The notes: generated by a model not told the origin, from the sequence alone. A DNA stretch of 64,000 nt from Panagrolaimus kolymaensis (GCA_028622995.1 JAJQJQ010000026.1:1426001-1490000); one strand, 5' to 3'; positions 44,920 through 56,372 are shown, counted from the first letter of the stretch. Numbers and translations: made by a program.

Positions 44920-47900
44920 TTATTTTACATCAAAAATAGGACAATAATGCCCGGGTGAATATCTAAGCAACAATGTGGGGAGATTAGGATCTTGTGTTCC
45001 GTAAGGTCCAGCAAATTGATAATGATTGTGTATTTGACATTTTTCATTTTCTTTTGAATAAACAATAATATTACATTCAACCAAACGACTGAAGAATGCT
45101 AGATCACCTTCGCCTAACCAAAGTTCAGGAAATGCAGCGCTGGGTGCAACACGAATTTTTGCAGTTACTTCCTCAATCATATTTGGATAAACGCCTTCCA
45201 ATCCTTAAAAAAAATTATTTAAAAAACTGTAAAATAATGTTTTAGCTTACTGTTAGAGTTGATTCTATCTTCGAGGATATATTTACAAAGAATATGTCGC
45301 ATAAGAGGATGTTGATTAGTGTTAAATCCCCGACCGAAAAGTCGGGAATTCCCGACTTCCCGACCGACTTTTTCCCGACCGACTTCCCGACCGACGATAA
45401 TTTCTATCCCGACATTTTCCCGACTTTCCCGACCGACTCATTTTTTATCCCGACAAATAAAAAATAATAATATTAATTTTAAAAATCATTCATTTTCACC
45501 TTTATTTTAACCAAAAACCCTTTATTTACATTTTATTTACATTAATAGCTCATTTTTATATATTTTAACTCTTAGAATGAATTTAATTAAAAAAATTCCA
45601 ACACCATACCCTACTTTTCGATCCCCCGAATTCCCGACCGACAAAAATTTTTATCCCGACTTTTTCGACCGAGAGCAATTTCTACCCCGACTTTTTTTGA
45701 ATTTCCCGACTTTTTTGTCGGTCGGATCGGGAATTTAACACTAATGTTGATTGTCACATCCAGTTAATAACATCACTAACGCTCTATAGCCACAATTTCC
45801 ATCGCCACGAACTTGCAAGAAATCAATAATTTTACATTGTTCAATAATAATTGGTTGTTTTCTTCCATTCAAGGAAGGGTGAAGAAATTGTATGAAGGAT
45901 AACCCCAACTTTATGCACACGTTTCTGCACCATTTTTCTGATGGTGGATTCAAATAATAAAAGCAAGAACGACGAGTTACGGGGCCACAAAAAAACTATA
46001 AAAAAATGATTGCTAACTTAAGATGATATAATAAATATTACCCCTGGTTCAACTGGTATAAAATCTTCATCTGCAATATCTGATGGTTTTGTTCCAAAAT
46101 AAGGTTCATCTCTTTTTTGTGCCACTTTAATTGGATTCTCACCATCTTCAGATGAAATCGGCTCTTCTCCTTTTTCATTCTGCTCTTCCATACTTTCAAA
46201 CAAAATCGTTGCATTCATTTTTTCAAGTTCAATGTCATGAATATCTTTTTCTTCAATGCCATCTTCGAGGTTAACCAAAACGCTTTTTTCAATGGTATCA
46301 AGTTGATCTTCCATTGACATATTATTAAGGGCGGGATTCCAAATTATTGCTCGAGCTGCAGCTTCTTTTACTTTTTGTGAATTTCCTGATTTTACGGTTT
46401 TGCAAGAACGATTGCGAATGTCATGAAGCAAATGGCTTACACGTCTAATGTGCAAGCTAAGCAAGCGCACAAGTTCTGCTTGTGTCCTGACCTAAAGAAC
46501 AAAAAAGAATTAAATTTAATAAAAAAACAAAAAGATTTTTTACTTTGTTTCGGATTTCCATATAATCAACTTCATATTCTTTAAGTTTATTGTCCAAATT
46601 AATATATTTTTTTATTCGACCACGAGGAGCATCACCATGAGCAAGCTGTGAAATTCGGGTTTCACATTGAGAGTAAAACAATCTTTGCTCATATACAAAA
46701 AGCTTATATCGTGGTTTCCGAGAAAATGTTTTTTCTCCAACGCTATGGTGACTTTCAGCTTTGTTGGTGTTTCTTACTCTATCTAATCCAAAGAAACACC
46801 AACTGTTGTCATTTCTGCTGATCCAGGTTGCTTCAATATAATCTCGCATTTTGTTCAAAGCTTCAGTGGGCCAAGTTTGATCTTTTGTCGCTGGTTTCGG
46901 TGGAAATTTTAAGACATATTTCCAATAAAATTGAATATCGGGTTTCATTAATAAAGGAACAGCTAAAATATCTCTTAGCCAAGTCCTAATTCTGTAGAAT
47001 TTGCTATCAACATCTCTTCCATTTTTATAATGTTCATATAAACCCGATGACACAATCATAAGATAAATTGCTTGCGATGAATGGAAAAGACATCCTCGAA
47101 GTTTAGATTCACCGCCCAACTTTTTCATGGCGTTCATCAATGCTAATTCATAATCACTATGAATTCGGCCGAAAGATGGTTTGACATCCAATCTTTTCCA
47201 AGCTTCCAAAATAGCTGCAACAATTTCTTCATAATCTTCTTGCTTCTTACTCGTCATCACGGCCATCAAAACCGGCACCCACTCTTGCCCTCCATCAGCA
47301 ACAACAAGAGCATGCATTGTCAAGACCTAAAAAATAAAGCATTTTCTCATTTAATATATAGCTCGCATTTATTTACCTGTGATGAGCCAAATGGGCGTAT
47401 GGAAAATGTTGCATCAACTACAAGAACTTCAGCTTTAGCCATTACTCTTAACATATTATCACTTGCAAAAATAGCACATTTTTTGGATTCTTTTAAAAGC
47501 CAACGGATATTTCTTTTTGCAAACTGAAGGTATTGATATTCAACAGCCGTTGAACCACACTCACAATCAACAAGATTTTTTCCATAAATTCTTGACAATT
47601 GCTTTCTTAATTTAAAAAAAGCTTTATAATAAATTTCTGCATCTGCATCTACAGCCTCTTGATAACCAATGTTATAAGCTTGTGGAATTTTAACTCCAAT
47701 GCTTACGAGTTGCTTTGCTTTTAATTGTGCTTGCCAAGCCTTTTGTTGATCTTTGGGAATGGGGTTGCAATCTTCTTTATGATCATCCACCCAAAATTCG
47801 TTATCAAAATATAATATTCCATTGGAACCACACCGCGAACATTTATAATAACGTGTACCTTTTCCCTTATCATTTTCTTGAGTATATTCAATGACGTGAT

Positions 47901-47971
47901 CATCGAATTCAATTTGAATCATATTTTTATTTAGCCTTTCATTATATCCAAAGGTATAAACCTAAAAGTTC
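44920..47971 (-). CDS. MULE transposase fused to an OTU-type domain (disrupted by a MITE)
   Basis: Minus-strand exons: 47971-47377, 47326-46544, 46491-46042, 45995-45251 (containing the inserted element 45317-45743) and 45203-44920. The N-terminus has a zinc-finger-like FLYWCH/WRKY-type segment (YYKCSRCGSNGILYF, D/H ligands downstream). The MULE catalytic core has VLVVDATFSIRPFG (first Asp), FGRIHSDYELAL (second Asp), CLFHSSQAIY (C..H motif) and TNKAESHH (Glu). The C-terminus reads QVRGDGNCGYRALVMLLTG, the catalytic Asp-Gly-Asn-Cys of OTU cysteine proteases, and ends with RYSPGHYCPIFD, containing the OTU histidine. Such fusions resemble plant KI-MULE/Kaonashi elements. The frame is intact apart from the MITE. 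Catalytic residues look complete, so the gene was recently active or is conserved. Confidence 0.8.
45317..45743. mobile_element. hAT-like MITE inserted in the OTU exon
   Basis: A 427-bp element with 15-bp terminal inverted repeats: TAGTGTTAAATCCCC at the left, and the complement of TAGTGTTAAATTCCC at the right. It is bounded by a perfect 8-bp duplication ATGTTGAT at 45309-45316 and 45744-45751. TAG-type termini plus 8-bp duplications are typical of hAT elements. The interior is made of repeated CCCGACCGAC motifs on both sides of an A/T-rich centre and encodes nothing. Removing the element plus one duplication copy restores an open OTU frame (GCDNQHPLMRHILC), which shows it landed in a coding exon. 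Confidence 0.85.
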
Positions 47972-48007
47972 CTATTAAAAAAAAGTTTTTTTTAATAAAT
48001 ATTGCAA

Positions 48008-49264
48008 CCTTAATTAATGATTTATTCTTGATCAAGCGTCGAGGAGCTTTCTCCACTCTTCCTTTTTTAACACTTTTCAAATTAAAATTTTCATTGGTAT
48101 CAGCATTTTTTGGCTAAAATTAAAAACATCCTTTTTAAAAAAATAAAAAAAAAGTAATTTAAGTGCTTACAGAAAGTGAAGAAAAATTATTATCCATATC
48201 AAAATCATTGGCATTATTAAAATCGGGCAGTTTTGGGTAAAAAGTCGATGTGGATGGAGCTTCTGGATCAATAGCATTAATCAGACTTGATTGTAAATTT
48301 TTTAAAAGCTGTTGGTGGGCTTCATGATAATCACCCAAGGCTTTTTTGATCAATTCCGGAACATTTTCTTTTCCTTCTTTTGGAACATCAACTTTTATTT
48401 GTGCTTGCTCAAGCTTTTCGAGGAAGGGCTAAAAAATATTTTTATCATCAATTTACATGGTATATTTTCTTACTTCAATCGTTTTTTGAATATCAATTTT
48501 AGGCTTTTTTCTCAATAAGCTTAATTTATCAGATAACGTTGATTTTGGAACCCTTTTCCTAAAATAGGGTTCCAAATCTGCAATTAGGTCAGGAAGTTTA
48601 ATTTTAATCCCTTTTTCTTCTTGCTTCAGGTAAATGGTTAATAAATTTTTGACTTCTAGGTGATCCCAATCATATCTCGCTCTAAAATTCAAGTTTTATA
48701 ATATATATAAATGAAATTACTTTTTACTTTTTGGGAGGTATAGGATCGAGATCTTCATCAGCGCCCCCGACCATTTTTTCCAATGATGAGATGTTCATTA
48801 GCACCGAAAAAAAATTGATTTGCTCTTCCTGTAAGAATAAACAATAATTATTTTTTCTGAATATTTTTGTGTAGTAATTACCATTATTGCCTTTGTTATC
48901 AAGATGTTATGATTTATGGATTCATATACACTAGATAGGAAGTTAATTCCATTAAAATTAAATAATTTCCGAAGTCGATTAAGTGCTTCATTTTCTCCTC
49001 GGGCATATCGAAAATTTCTTATGATAAAATTAAATTCGATAGCATTTTTGTTTCTCCTAATGAGTTTTCTTCGAGTTGGTGAAAATCGACCAAAACAATC
49101 AATGTCATCTTGTGACACGCATGGCACAATCGCCGATTCCACTTCTAATTTATCAATAATAATTAAAGCTTCAATAGCTTTTAATCTGCAAAAAAAAAAA
49201 AGAAATAAAAAATTTTTAAGTCATAGTTTTAATAAAAGCCTTACTCTTTCAAAGTAAACCGCAT
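48008..49264 (-). CDS. Orphan exons upstream of the MULE-OTU gene
   Basis: A series of short minus-strand exons with good donors and acceptors: about 49264-49243 (MRFTLKE), 49189-48882, 48830-48728, 48680-48474, 48428-48171 and 48115-48008. The ATG at 49264 lies 43 nt after a TTTCAG acceptor. Segments include RRKLIRRNKNAIEFNFIIRN, YDWDHLEVKNLLTIYLKQ and KLPDLIADLEPYFRKRVPKS; the last two look like a helical Myb/trihelix or winged-helix DNA-binding region. The last exon joins in frame style to the transposase exon at 47971, so this is most likely the N-terminal part of the same element-encoded protein. It could be a separate host gene. No family recognised. Confidence 0.5.
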
Positions 49265-49452
49265 GGCTGGATGATACAGTAGTTCACAGCCGTAAATGTG
49301 TTTACTGAAATATTAATAAATTTAGTTTTTAAATAAGTAAAGAGAAGTAAAATAATTTTGAATAAAACATTTAGTTTTTTTCACAGAAAATATTTTGAAA
49401 CTTATCAAATTTTTATTAAAAGAAAAACAAACAAAAGAAAATCATATATACA

Positions 49453-51406
49453 TTAACGAACATTATTATAATATGTGGGACTTCCGCAACAAAGTTTAAC
49501 ACATAAAATAATACTCATAATCAATAAAACTAAAAGCAAAACAATAATAATAGTACATAGCAAAAAATTTTCTTCAAAATAACTTCTCGCTTTAGAACTA
49601 AAATCTTGGTTGTTAAGACTCTGCTCTATAGCTTCGAATTCGGGGATTGGCTTAATTCCGATTGATGATGGATCAATGATATGTGTAACGAGAGTTGGAA
49701 ATCTTGATTGTCCTTGGAATGTGGAGTCACTAAGAATCAATTTATCCTCGGCATTTAACATTATCGCCATTATTCCACTATCTGGAACTGATTTGGTAAC
49801 GATTTGACCATGAGGATTTTCGATGGAATAAGTCTAAAATAATCTTTTTTACATAACATGCTTTTATTTTTATTATTAAAAAACAAATTATTTTACCTTG
49901 ATTTTTGTGGCTATTACGATGAAAGTGTCTATTTGTAAAACCATTTTGTAGTTGGGTCCAGCAATTTGGCTCACAAATTCACAATTTTCTACTTGCATTG
50001 GATTACACTTCGCTACTGTGAGTGCCGAAGAAGTGCATTTAAGCGAGTTCTGAAAGCACCACATAAAATACATTTAAAAATTTAAAAAGTGATTTACTCA
50101 CAAATTCTTTTAAACATTTGGTTGTATCAAGGGATAAATATTTATTTCCAGTTCCAGATTTGCAAAATGGTGTTGGAAATTTGGGTTGATGGTAAAGGTC
50201 ATTCACGAAATAACCAAAATGTGTAAAATACTTGCATTCCAAGGTCTGCTTTAAAGTTGAATGCGCTGCGACAATTTGGATAACAAGATTGGTGGAACTA
50301 CAGCTTTTCAATTGAAAAAAATAAAAAGTATCAGGTGTATCAGTAACGTTAAAGTGCGATGAAATTGTCGAGGGCATAGAATCAAATTTGATTGGTCCTT
50401 TTGTAATTAGAAGCTTTAAAAGCTTCATAATTACTCTTTCAGCATTTCTTGCGTACAAAGATGTTTGGATTCGAAAATTATTGAGTTGGACTTGTTTGTG
50501 GGTGACTTTATTGAGTCTTGCCATAGTTTCAAGAAGGTATTGATTTTGCGTTCTAAGTTCGCTAACTTCGGCTTTTAGAGCACGTATATCCAAAAAATTA
50601 ATAGCTAACAAAGTACCTCCAGCAGCAGTAACACCAACAGTACCAAGGATAGATAATATTATAAAACCAATAATTAAAGGAGCAAGTCTTTTATATCTTC
50701 CTCCACTATTATCTAAATAAGCTAAAATTAGATTTTTTTCCTTATCATTTTGATTAACTGACCTTCTTCATAACAACAAGAACTTAATTCCTTTCGGATA
50801 TGCTCATTGGGTTCTTGCAATATTTCTTGAGCAATAAGATAGCATTCATGTCGCGTTGATTCATCAGCAATTTCATTTAAACCAGGTGGTAATGGAATTA
50901 AAAATAACGAATAATCTAATTCAAATGTTCGAAAATATTCAGATTTTTCTTCGAAAATGCTAAAATGGTAGTAGTTATTTTACATTTTAATGTGCAGTGA
51001 TTGAATGGACTGTCAACATAATTTTATAAAAGGCTACTTTTTTATGTTTGAATTACAGAGAAAATTTACGATAAATCCAACTTTGGTTATATTTATCGAT
51101 AAATGTAAATGCGTCTTTTTTACTTTCAATAAAAATTTCTCGAATTACCCTATTATCAAAACAAAATTTTAGATTTTATTTAGTCTTTTTTTAAATAAAT
51201 AACCAAAAAATAAGCGGATGGTGGAAAGCCATGGTTAAATTAAAAAGTTTTTTTAAAGGAAAATAATAAGAAATTTTTTTTAAAACGTACTTTGCCGAGA
51301 ATTGTCTGTTGATTATCAGGTGGTTTTTTTCATCCAAAACTGTGGCAAGTGTAGCAGGATTAACAATTAAAATGATAAATAAAATAACTTTTATTGAACG
51401 AAACAT
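49453..51406 (-). CDS. Type I membrane glycoprotein with class I fusion-protein-like architecture
   Basis: A multi-exon minus-strand gene. The start at 51406 opens a hydrophobic signal sequence (KVILFIILIVNPATLA). After an N-terminal ectodomain there is a basic site RYKR (about 50688-50699), followed at once by a hydrophobic Gly/Ala/Ile-rich stretch and a heptad-repeat coiled coil (about 50490-50610). A cysteine-bearing domain (50450-49890), a second exon group, a single C-terminal TM (about 49500-49570) and a short Cys-rich tail (CVKLCCGS) end it. Basic cleavage site, apolar segment, coiled coil and anchor, in that order, are the layout of envelope/fusion glycoproteins of retroelement or viral origin. 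The hydrophobic stretch could instead be an ordinary TM. No gag or pol lies nearby. Homology is not established, so origin is inference. Confidence 0.6.
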
Positions 51407-51965
51407 TTTTTGACAATGAAATAAAATAAGCAAATTTACAGAATATTGATTGAGTAAAAAATAAATTTAAAAAAACTTGAAAATACTTTCCACAATTTAA
51501 ATTTTTAGACGATCAAAAATGCAAATACCGTAAACCATTCAAACAATTGGATTCAAATATAAAAATGTAAAAGAGAGAAAATATTTTTTAAAACAATAAT
51601 CAAACAATTTTATTACAATACACTTTTCACTTTTATCCAAAATAAAACATCAAAAGCAATTTTTATTTCGATCAATTTCTAAATTGGGAAAAAAGCTCTT
51701 TATCGGCATTTTTTTTTGCGCACCATCTGCTTTAAAACACCATCGATAACCATTCCCGTGGTCTACTTTCAAATAAAAAAGAACGGATCTTTTTTTTGGT
51801 AAATGTTATCCCTTGCTTCGATTAAAATGTTTACATCTTTCTTTTTGTACTTTTTTTGCCGAAATTTTTTATTCGATAAAAAAAATCTTTGGAAAGAAAA
51901 AAAACTGTTGTTTTAAACTTTGGGCTTCCATTGAAAGTTAGTTTCCGAATGTGATTCTTACTTAC

Positions 51966-52022
51966 GAATGAAGATGCCGCTTGATTTGCAATTGAGATGT
52001 AGCAGAGAAAAAAGAAAACCAT
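51966..52022 (-). CDS. Lone signal-peptide exon (partial gene or alternative first exon)
   Basis: A short minus-strand exon starts at the ATG of MVFFFLCYISIANQAASSF and ends at a strong GTAAGT donor (51965). It is preceded by an ATTTAG acceptor 8 nt upstream of the ATG. It encodes a signal sequence. It may be an alternative first exon of the membrane glycoprotein gene downstream, or the remnant of a related copy. No second exon is identified. Confidence 0.4.
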
Positions 52023-52642
52023 TTTCAATCCTAAATATTGAGAGAGAAAAAAACAAAAAATAAAGTTGAAGGCATCTCAAAAATTAATGGAAACGAGCTT
52101 TTTTTTAAACTGTTTTGCATTGAATTCACTTATTGTAATTTAATAACATATGCACAAGAAAAATATAACTAAGCGTACATAGGTATTTTTGGTAATAAAT
52201 ATCGAAGGTTTCATTTGTACGTTTAAACTTTAAAGCAATGACCATGCAGCTATGACAAATTGGTTTTGTTTGATCGATTTGTTTTTTCATCAAAGCTGCA
52301 GATTGAGTTTTTAAATTGTTTCATTAATATCTGTGATAACATAAACGACTAGATTTTAAAAAAATAATTACTTGTTTCAATGAAAAGATAGTGATAGGGA
52401 TATTTTTGTGATTTAAAAAAACTTTAGCAACAGCTTTGGTTATTCTTCTGCCTTTTTTAAATAGTACATATTAGTATTATTCCAATTTATTTTATCTTCA
52501 AAGAGCAATTTAAAAAATATTTATTTCAAAAAAAATTGATAAAAAAAATTATGGATAAAGTTATCGAACCCGAACACATTCGTTCGTAAGCATCAAACCG
52601 AACGATACACAAAATAACGTTTTGCCAACAAAAGTGTCAAAG

Positions 52643-52706
52643 CTTTCGGAAAGTGAGAACCGAACGTTCGGTTTCTAACCGAACGTTCGGTTGTTACTTT
52701 CCGAAA
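52643..52706. repeat. Nested palindrome with CTTTCGGAAAGT arms, copy 2
   Basis: A 64-bp near-perfect hairpin. The outer arms are CTTTCGGAAAGT and ACTTTCCGAAA; inside are two copies of ACCGAACGTTCGGT, each itself palindromic, separated by TTCTA. The outer arms and the sequence just right of it (ATTGGGACTTTGCCG) resemble the copy at 44611-44675. Confidence 0.85.
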
Positions 52707-52796
52707 ATTGGGACTTTGCCGAAAATTCAATCAAGCTTTTTTATCGATGAACTAATTACTACATAACTCTTGCATGAAGTTTGTTAATGATAAAAT

Positions 52797-53576
52797 ATGG
52801 CTCCAAAGGAAAAACATGTGAGGATGGAATTAAGCAGAATTCAAGATTTTGTGAACCCCAAAGGTGAACGAGAACAATATATGACAAGTATCGATGTTGC
52901 AAGTAAGTATTTTTTCGTATGATTCAATCTTTATTTTGCCTAAATTTTAGTTCAATGGTTAAATTTAATTGATCGTGATCTTGGTATGGAAGATAAACTT
53001 GTAGCTGATCTTGGATGTGGAACAGGAATGCTTTCTGCAACGGCGTTAGCATATGGAGCAAAGTATGGTATATGATAATCAAAAAGTGACATTAATTAAA
53101 TGATATGTTTTAGACAAGTTTATGGTTTTGAATTCGATTCTGATGCTCTCAATCAAGCTATAGAAAGTATCGATGATGAAGAAAGTTTTATTCCAGTCAA
53201 CATAAATGTCGAAGAATTCAACCATGAATCATATCCAAAATTTGATATCGTTCTTTCAAATCCTCCTTTTGGTACAAAAGATCAACCTCGTGAGTTTGTC
53301 TTCATCTCATTTATTGTTTTGAATTGTGCTATTCTAGATATCGATTTTACTTTCATCGAAAAAGGAAATCAACTATTAGCTCCTGGTGGCGTATTGTATA
53401 CTCTTCACAAAGCTTCTTGCGTGGATGCAGTTATAAAGAAAGGAACATCTCAAATTCATGGTATTACTGCTTCAAAAGATGCAAAGATTAATTGGGAACT
53501 TTTGAATACATATCGACATCATAAGAAGAAATCTGTGGATATTGAAGTTACTCTTGTTTCTTGGCGTCATATATAG
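52797..53576 (+). CDS. METTL5-type 18S rRNA N6-adenosine methyltransferase
   Basis: Exons 52797-52902, 52951-53062, 53114-53289 and 53338-53576 encode about 210 aa. Motif I is VADLGCGTGMLS (SAM binding), motif IV is LSNPPFGTKDQ, the NPPF catalytic signature of METTL5, and YTLHKASCVDAVI follows. METTL5 with TRMT112 methylates one adenosine of 18S rRNA. The N-terminal part (LSRIQDFVNPKGEREQYMTS) matches the family's substrate-entry region. Size and motif order are complete. Confidence 0.93.
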
Positions 53577-53692
53577 TCATGAAAAAATGTATTTTTATTA
53601 TTTTCAATTGTTGATTTTTACATAAAATATAATAAACTATATGAAATAACAAATATGTGCAAGCAAAGAAATAACAAAAAAGTTTTTCAGAA

Positions 53693-54248
53693 TCACTTTG
53701 ACGCCATCGATGAATTGGATTCCATGGATTGTGTTTTTATAACCTAAAAAATAACGATGATAAACGCATTAAAGAAAAGTGAAAAGTTAACCTTTAGTTT
53801 AACCGAACAACTCAGACAATCAAAAAGGCCAAAATCGATGATGCGATTCATATCTTCTAATTCAATGATATAATTATCACCGCAACATCGACAATATGGA
53901 ATCATTTCTAAAGCTTCTTCGGGCTTTTCCGATGTTTCAACTTTCCAATAAAAATCATCAATAATACCAAAAGTATCATCTGCTCTAAGTAGTTGTTCTC
54001 TCAACCATAAATCATAAGTTTTCCTTATTGTTGGATCTCTGACAAGGGAAGCAACATTAATGAATGAGAAAAAGGAATGTAAAAATATACCTTAAAACAT
54101 CATAAGCTTTTTGAAGTAAATTGAATTTGTCCAAATCTTTTGAACCTTTATCTGGGTGATGCACTCTCAGACATGCAAAATATGCTTGTTTTAGTTCTGC
54201 TGCAGATGCTGTTGTTGAAGCGTTTAACAAATCGTAATAAGTTTTCAT
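53693..54248 (-). CDS. DPH4/DNAJC24 diphthamide biosynthesis J-protein
   Basis: Three or four minus-strand exons encode about 150 aa. The N-terminus is a J-domain (YYDLLNASTTASAAELKQAY with HPDKGSKD carrying the HPD motif). The C-terminus is a DPH-type zinc finger: YCRCCGDNYIIE, then FDCLSCSVKL, giving the C-x-C...C-x-x-C tetrad. DPH4 delivers electrons/iron to the diphthamide machinery modifying eEF2. The gene is tail-to-tail with METTL5 and lies 203 bp downstream of TMEM185 on the same strand. Confidence 0.93.
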
Positions 54249-54451
54249 CTGATATTATTGACTTTAACATTGAAGATTGATACATACAAAATAAATTATA
54301 AATTAAGACAAAATGGAAATCCACTGACCAAACAAACATATTAAAAGAGTGAGTAACAAAAAGATTTATTAAAACGATGAGATAAATTACAAGGGAGTTT
54401 AAAGCAACAAAAAATACATATAAAGAAAAAGTAAACAACCATCCATAATAT

Positions 54452-55710
54452 TTAATCAGGGATTTCAATGGAGCATAAATGTGGATTTGAAACCTTTTTA
54501 CATGCTACTATTGTTCGCTCATTTGTATGTAACATATAAACTTGTTCTGAAGTGCTTGAAGGTGATGGAGATTGATTGACATGTGCGTTTGTATTATTTT
54601 GACCAGAAGATCGAGGTCGAGGTGGTTGTACAGATGAATCAGTCGCATCTTCACCAAATTTGTAACTGATATTTGCATATTGTTGCAAGCAAGTAAATGA
54701 TTCAAATATGTAATTACAAAATGGTTTTCTCATTCCGTACCACCAATAATTTCCTGATCTGCTTCCAAATGAAAGAAGCAAAGAGAAGAATAATGAGACG
54801 CAAAGAGGGGCAAATACAATAACAAAAGGTGCTTGCTCTATCGTATACTCATCGATGAGTTCAATAGCATCAAGCTTATTCGCTAGCATTACAAAGAAAA
54901 TAAGTAAAGGAATAGTTAAAACAAAATGAGAAAGGGCATTAAAAAGATGAGAACGACGATGGGAATTTAAAAATTGAGAATGACGTCCAAGAAAGATTGC
55001 CAAAATTAGAGAATAAAATGTACCAATAAAGCATAAAGTAAATAGAACCCAACTAGGAACAAAAACTATTGTCCAACTCCAATTTAAAGCACTGTCAAGT
55101 TTAAAGGAAATAAATACGAACTGAATAATGTTGATGGAAAGAAGAAGCTCAAACTAAAATTTAATCCATTCATTTTTATAGTTTCGTACAAAAGCTCTAA
55201 TACGTACCTCAAAAGTTTTATCATGTCGAATTGACCAAACCGAAATAACCATGGAAGTAAAACTTAAAATAAATAAAGGAGTAAATACAACAAACCATGA
55301 TAGCTGTTTGCCATCAATGGAATCACCCAAATCTAACTTGTAACTGCATAGCAGTAAAAAGCATGCCAAAATGCAATGTTCAAAAAATGAAAATACCATA
55401 GCAAGGAAGTCATTTCTTGAAGTAAAATCATTTCGTGGTGGCGGTCGAATTAGGAAACTAATAAAGCCAATAAGAAATCCAACAAATACAATAAGCTCGC
55501 AAATTCATAATGGAACAAAAGTAATAAAATATGAAAAATTGACTAGGTAATCGAGGCGAAATGCTAAGCTAATAGAGAACAATAATAAGCAAAGGTATAA
55601 TACAAATTTGCTGCAAATGAAAGATGGATTAAATGTGTTTGAAAAAAAAGAAAGAAAACATACGATGCATTGAACTCGCTCAAACACGAGCGGCAATTAA
55701 TTTCAATCAT
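54452..55710 (-). CDS. TMEM185-family multipass membrane protein
   Basis: Minus-strand exons from the ATG at 55710 (MIEINCRSCLSEFNAS) to the stop at 54452. Hydrophobic segments recur in the family pattern LxLRLDxxxxxSYxxxFxPL (KFVLYLCLLLFSISLAFRLD, LLICS-type repeats, ANKLDAIELIDEY). The signature NYWWYGMRKPFCNYIFE and YANISYKFGEDA matches human TMEM185A/B (NHWWFGIRRDFC...NISYDL), and the C-terminus ends in IPD as in TMEM185 (MPD). Function is not known; it is predicted to reside in ER or plasma membrane. Confidence 0.9.
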
Positions 55711-56025
55711 AAATTAGGCATTTAGGTTACCTGAAGCATATAACGTGTTTTAGAATCGTGAAATCAGGACATTCAAGTATTTATAATCATTAAAAATAGA
55801 AGGAAAAGAATTGCAATGTAAAGATGGCTTCTTCTGAGGCTAAAAAAGAACAAAAATGTGTAAAAAAGCAAAGGGAGCTAAACCCATAAAGTAAACAACA
55901 AGACAAAAATAAACAGTTAGGTTAGTAGCTTTATATCACATATACCCGTATAAATAAAATCATGTTACAAGAGATCATTGCAAAATTACAAAAGTTAACA
56001 AAGTATCAAATAAGTATATATACAA

Positions 56026-56372
56026 TCATAGTTCGTCTTCTTCCAACTGAATTCTCATAAATATTTCACTGAATTTGCGCATAACCCATGGAAAAGCGAT
56101 ATCTGCATATACAAGAATGGCGATTGTTCCAAGAGTCATACAGATGATAAACTAAAAAAGAAACACAAAACATTATAAGGAATAAGGTTATAAAGGCTTA
56201 CTTTCAATGAATACAATATGAAGGTTAACATTGTCCATACCACAGGAGTCAAGATTATTAATGATCGAAAGAATCCCAAGATTCCAAAAGCAGGAAAGAC
56301 AGCAATCAAAACCACAGCAAAGATTAAAGAGATGGCCAACTTTGGTGGAAATAGGCGAGGAAGGATTGCCAT
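56026..56372 (-). CDS. Small two- to three-pass membrane protein, unknown
   Basis: Two exons encode about 97 aa. MAILPRLFPPKLAISLIFAV starts a first hydrophobic hairpin, RSLIILTPVVWTMLTFILYS a second, and IICMTLGTIAILVYADIAF a third; the C-terminus is acidic (MRIQLEEDEL). The ATG at 56372 lies 15 nt after a TTTTTCAG acceptor with no upstream exon seen, as in a trans-spliced gene. I do not recognise the family. It lies 315 bp upstream of TMEM185 on the same strand. Confidence 0.55.
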
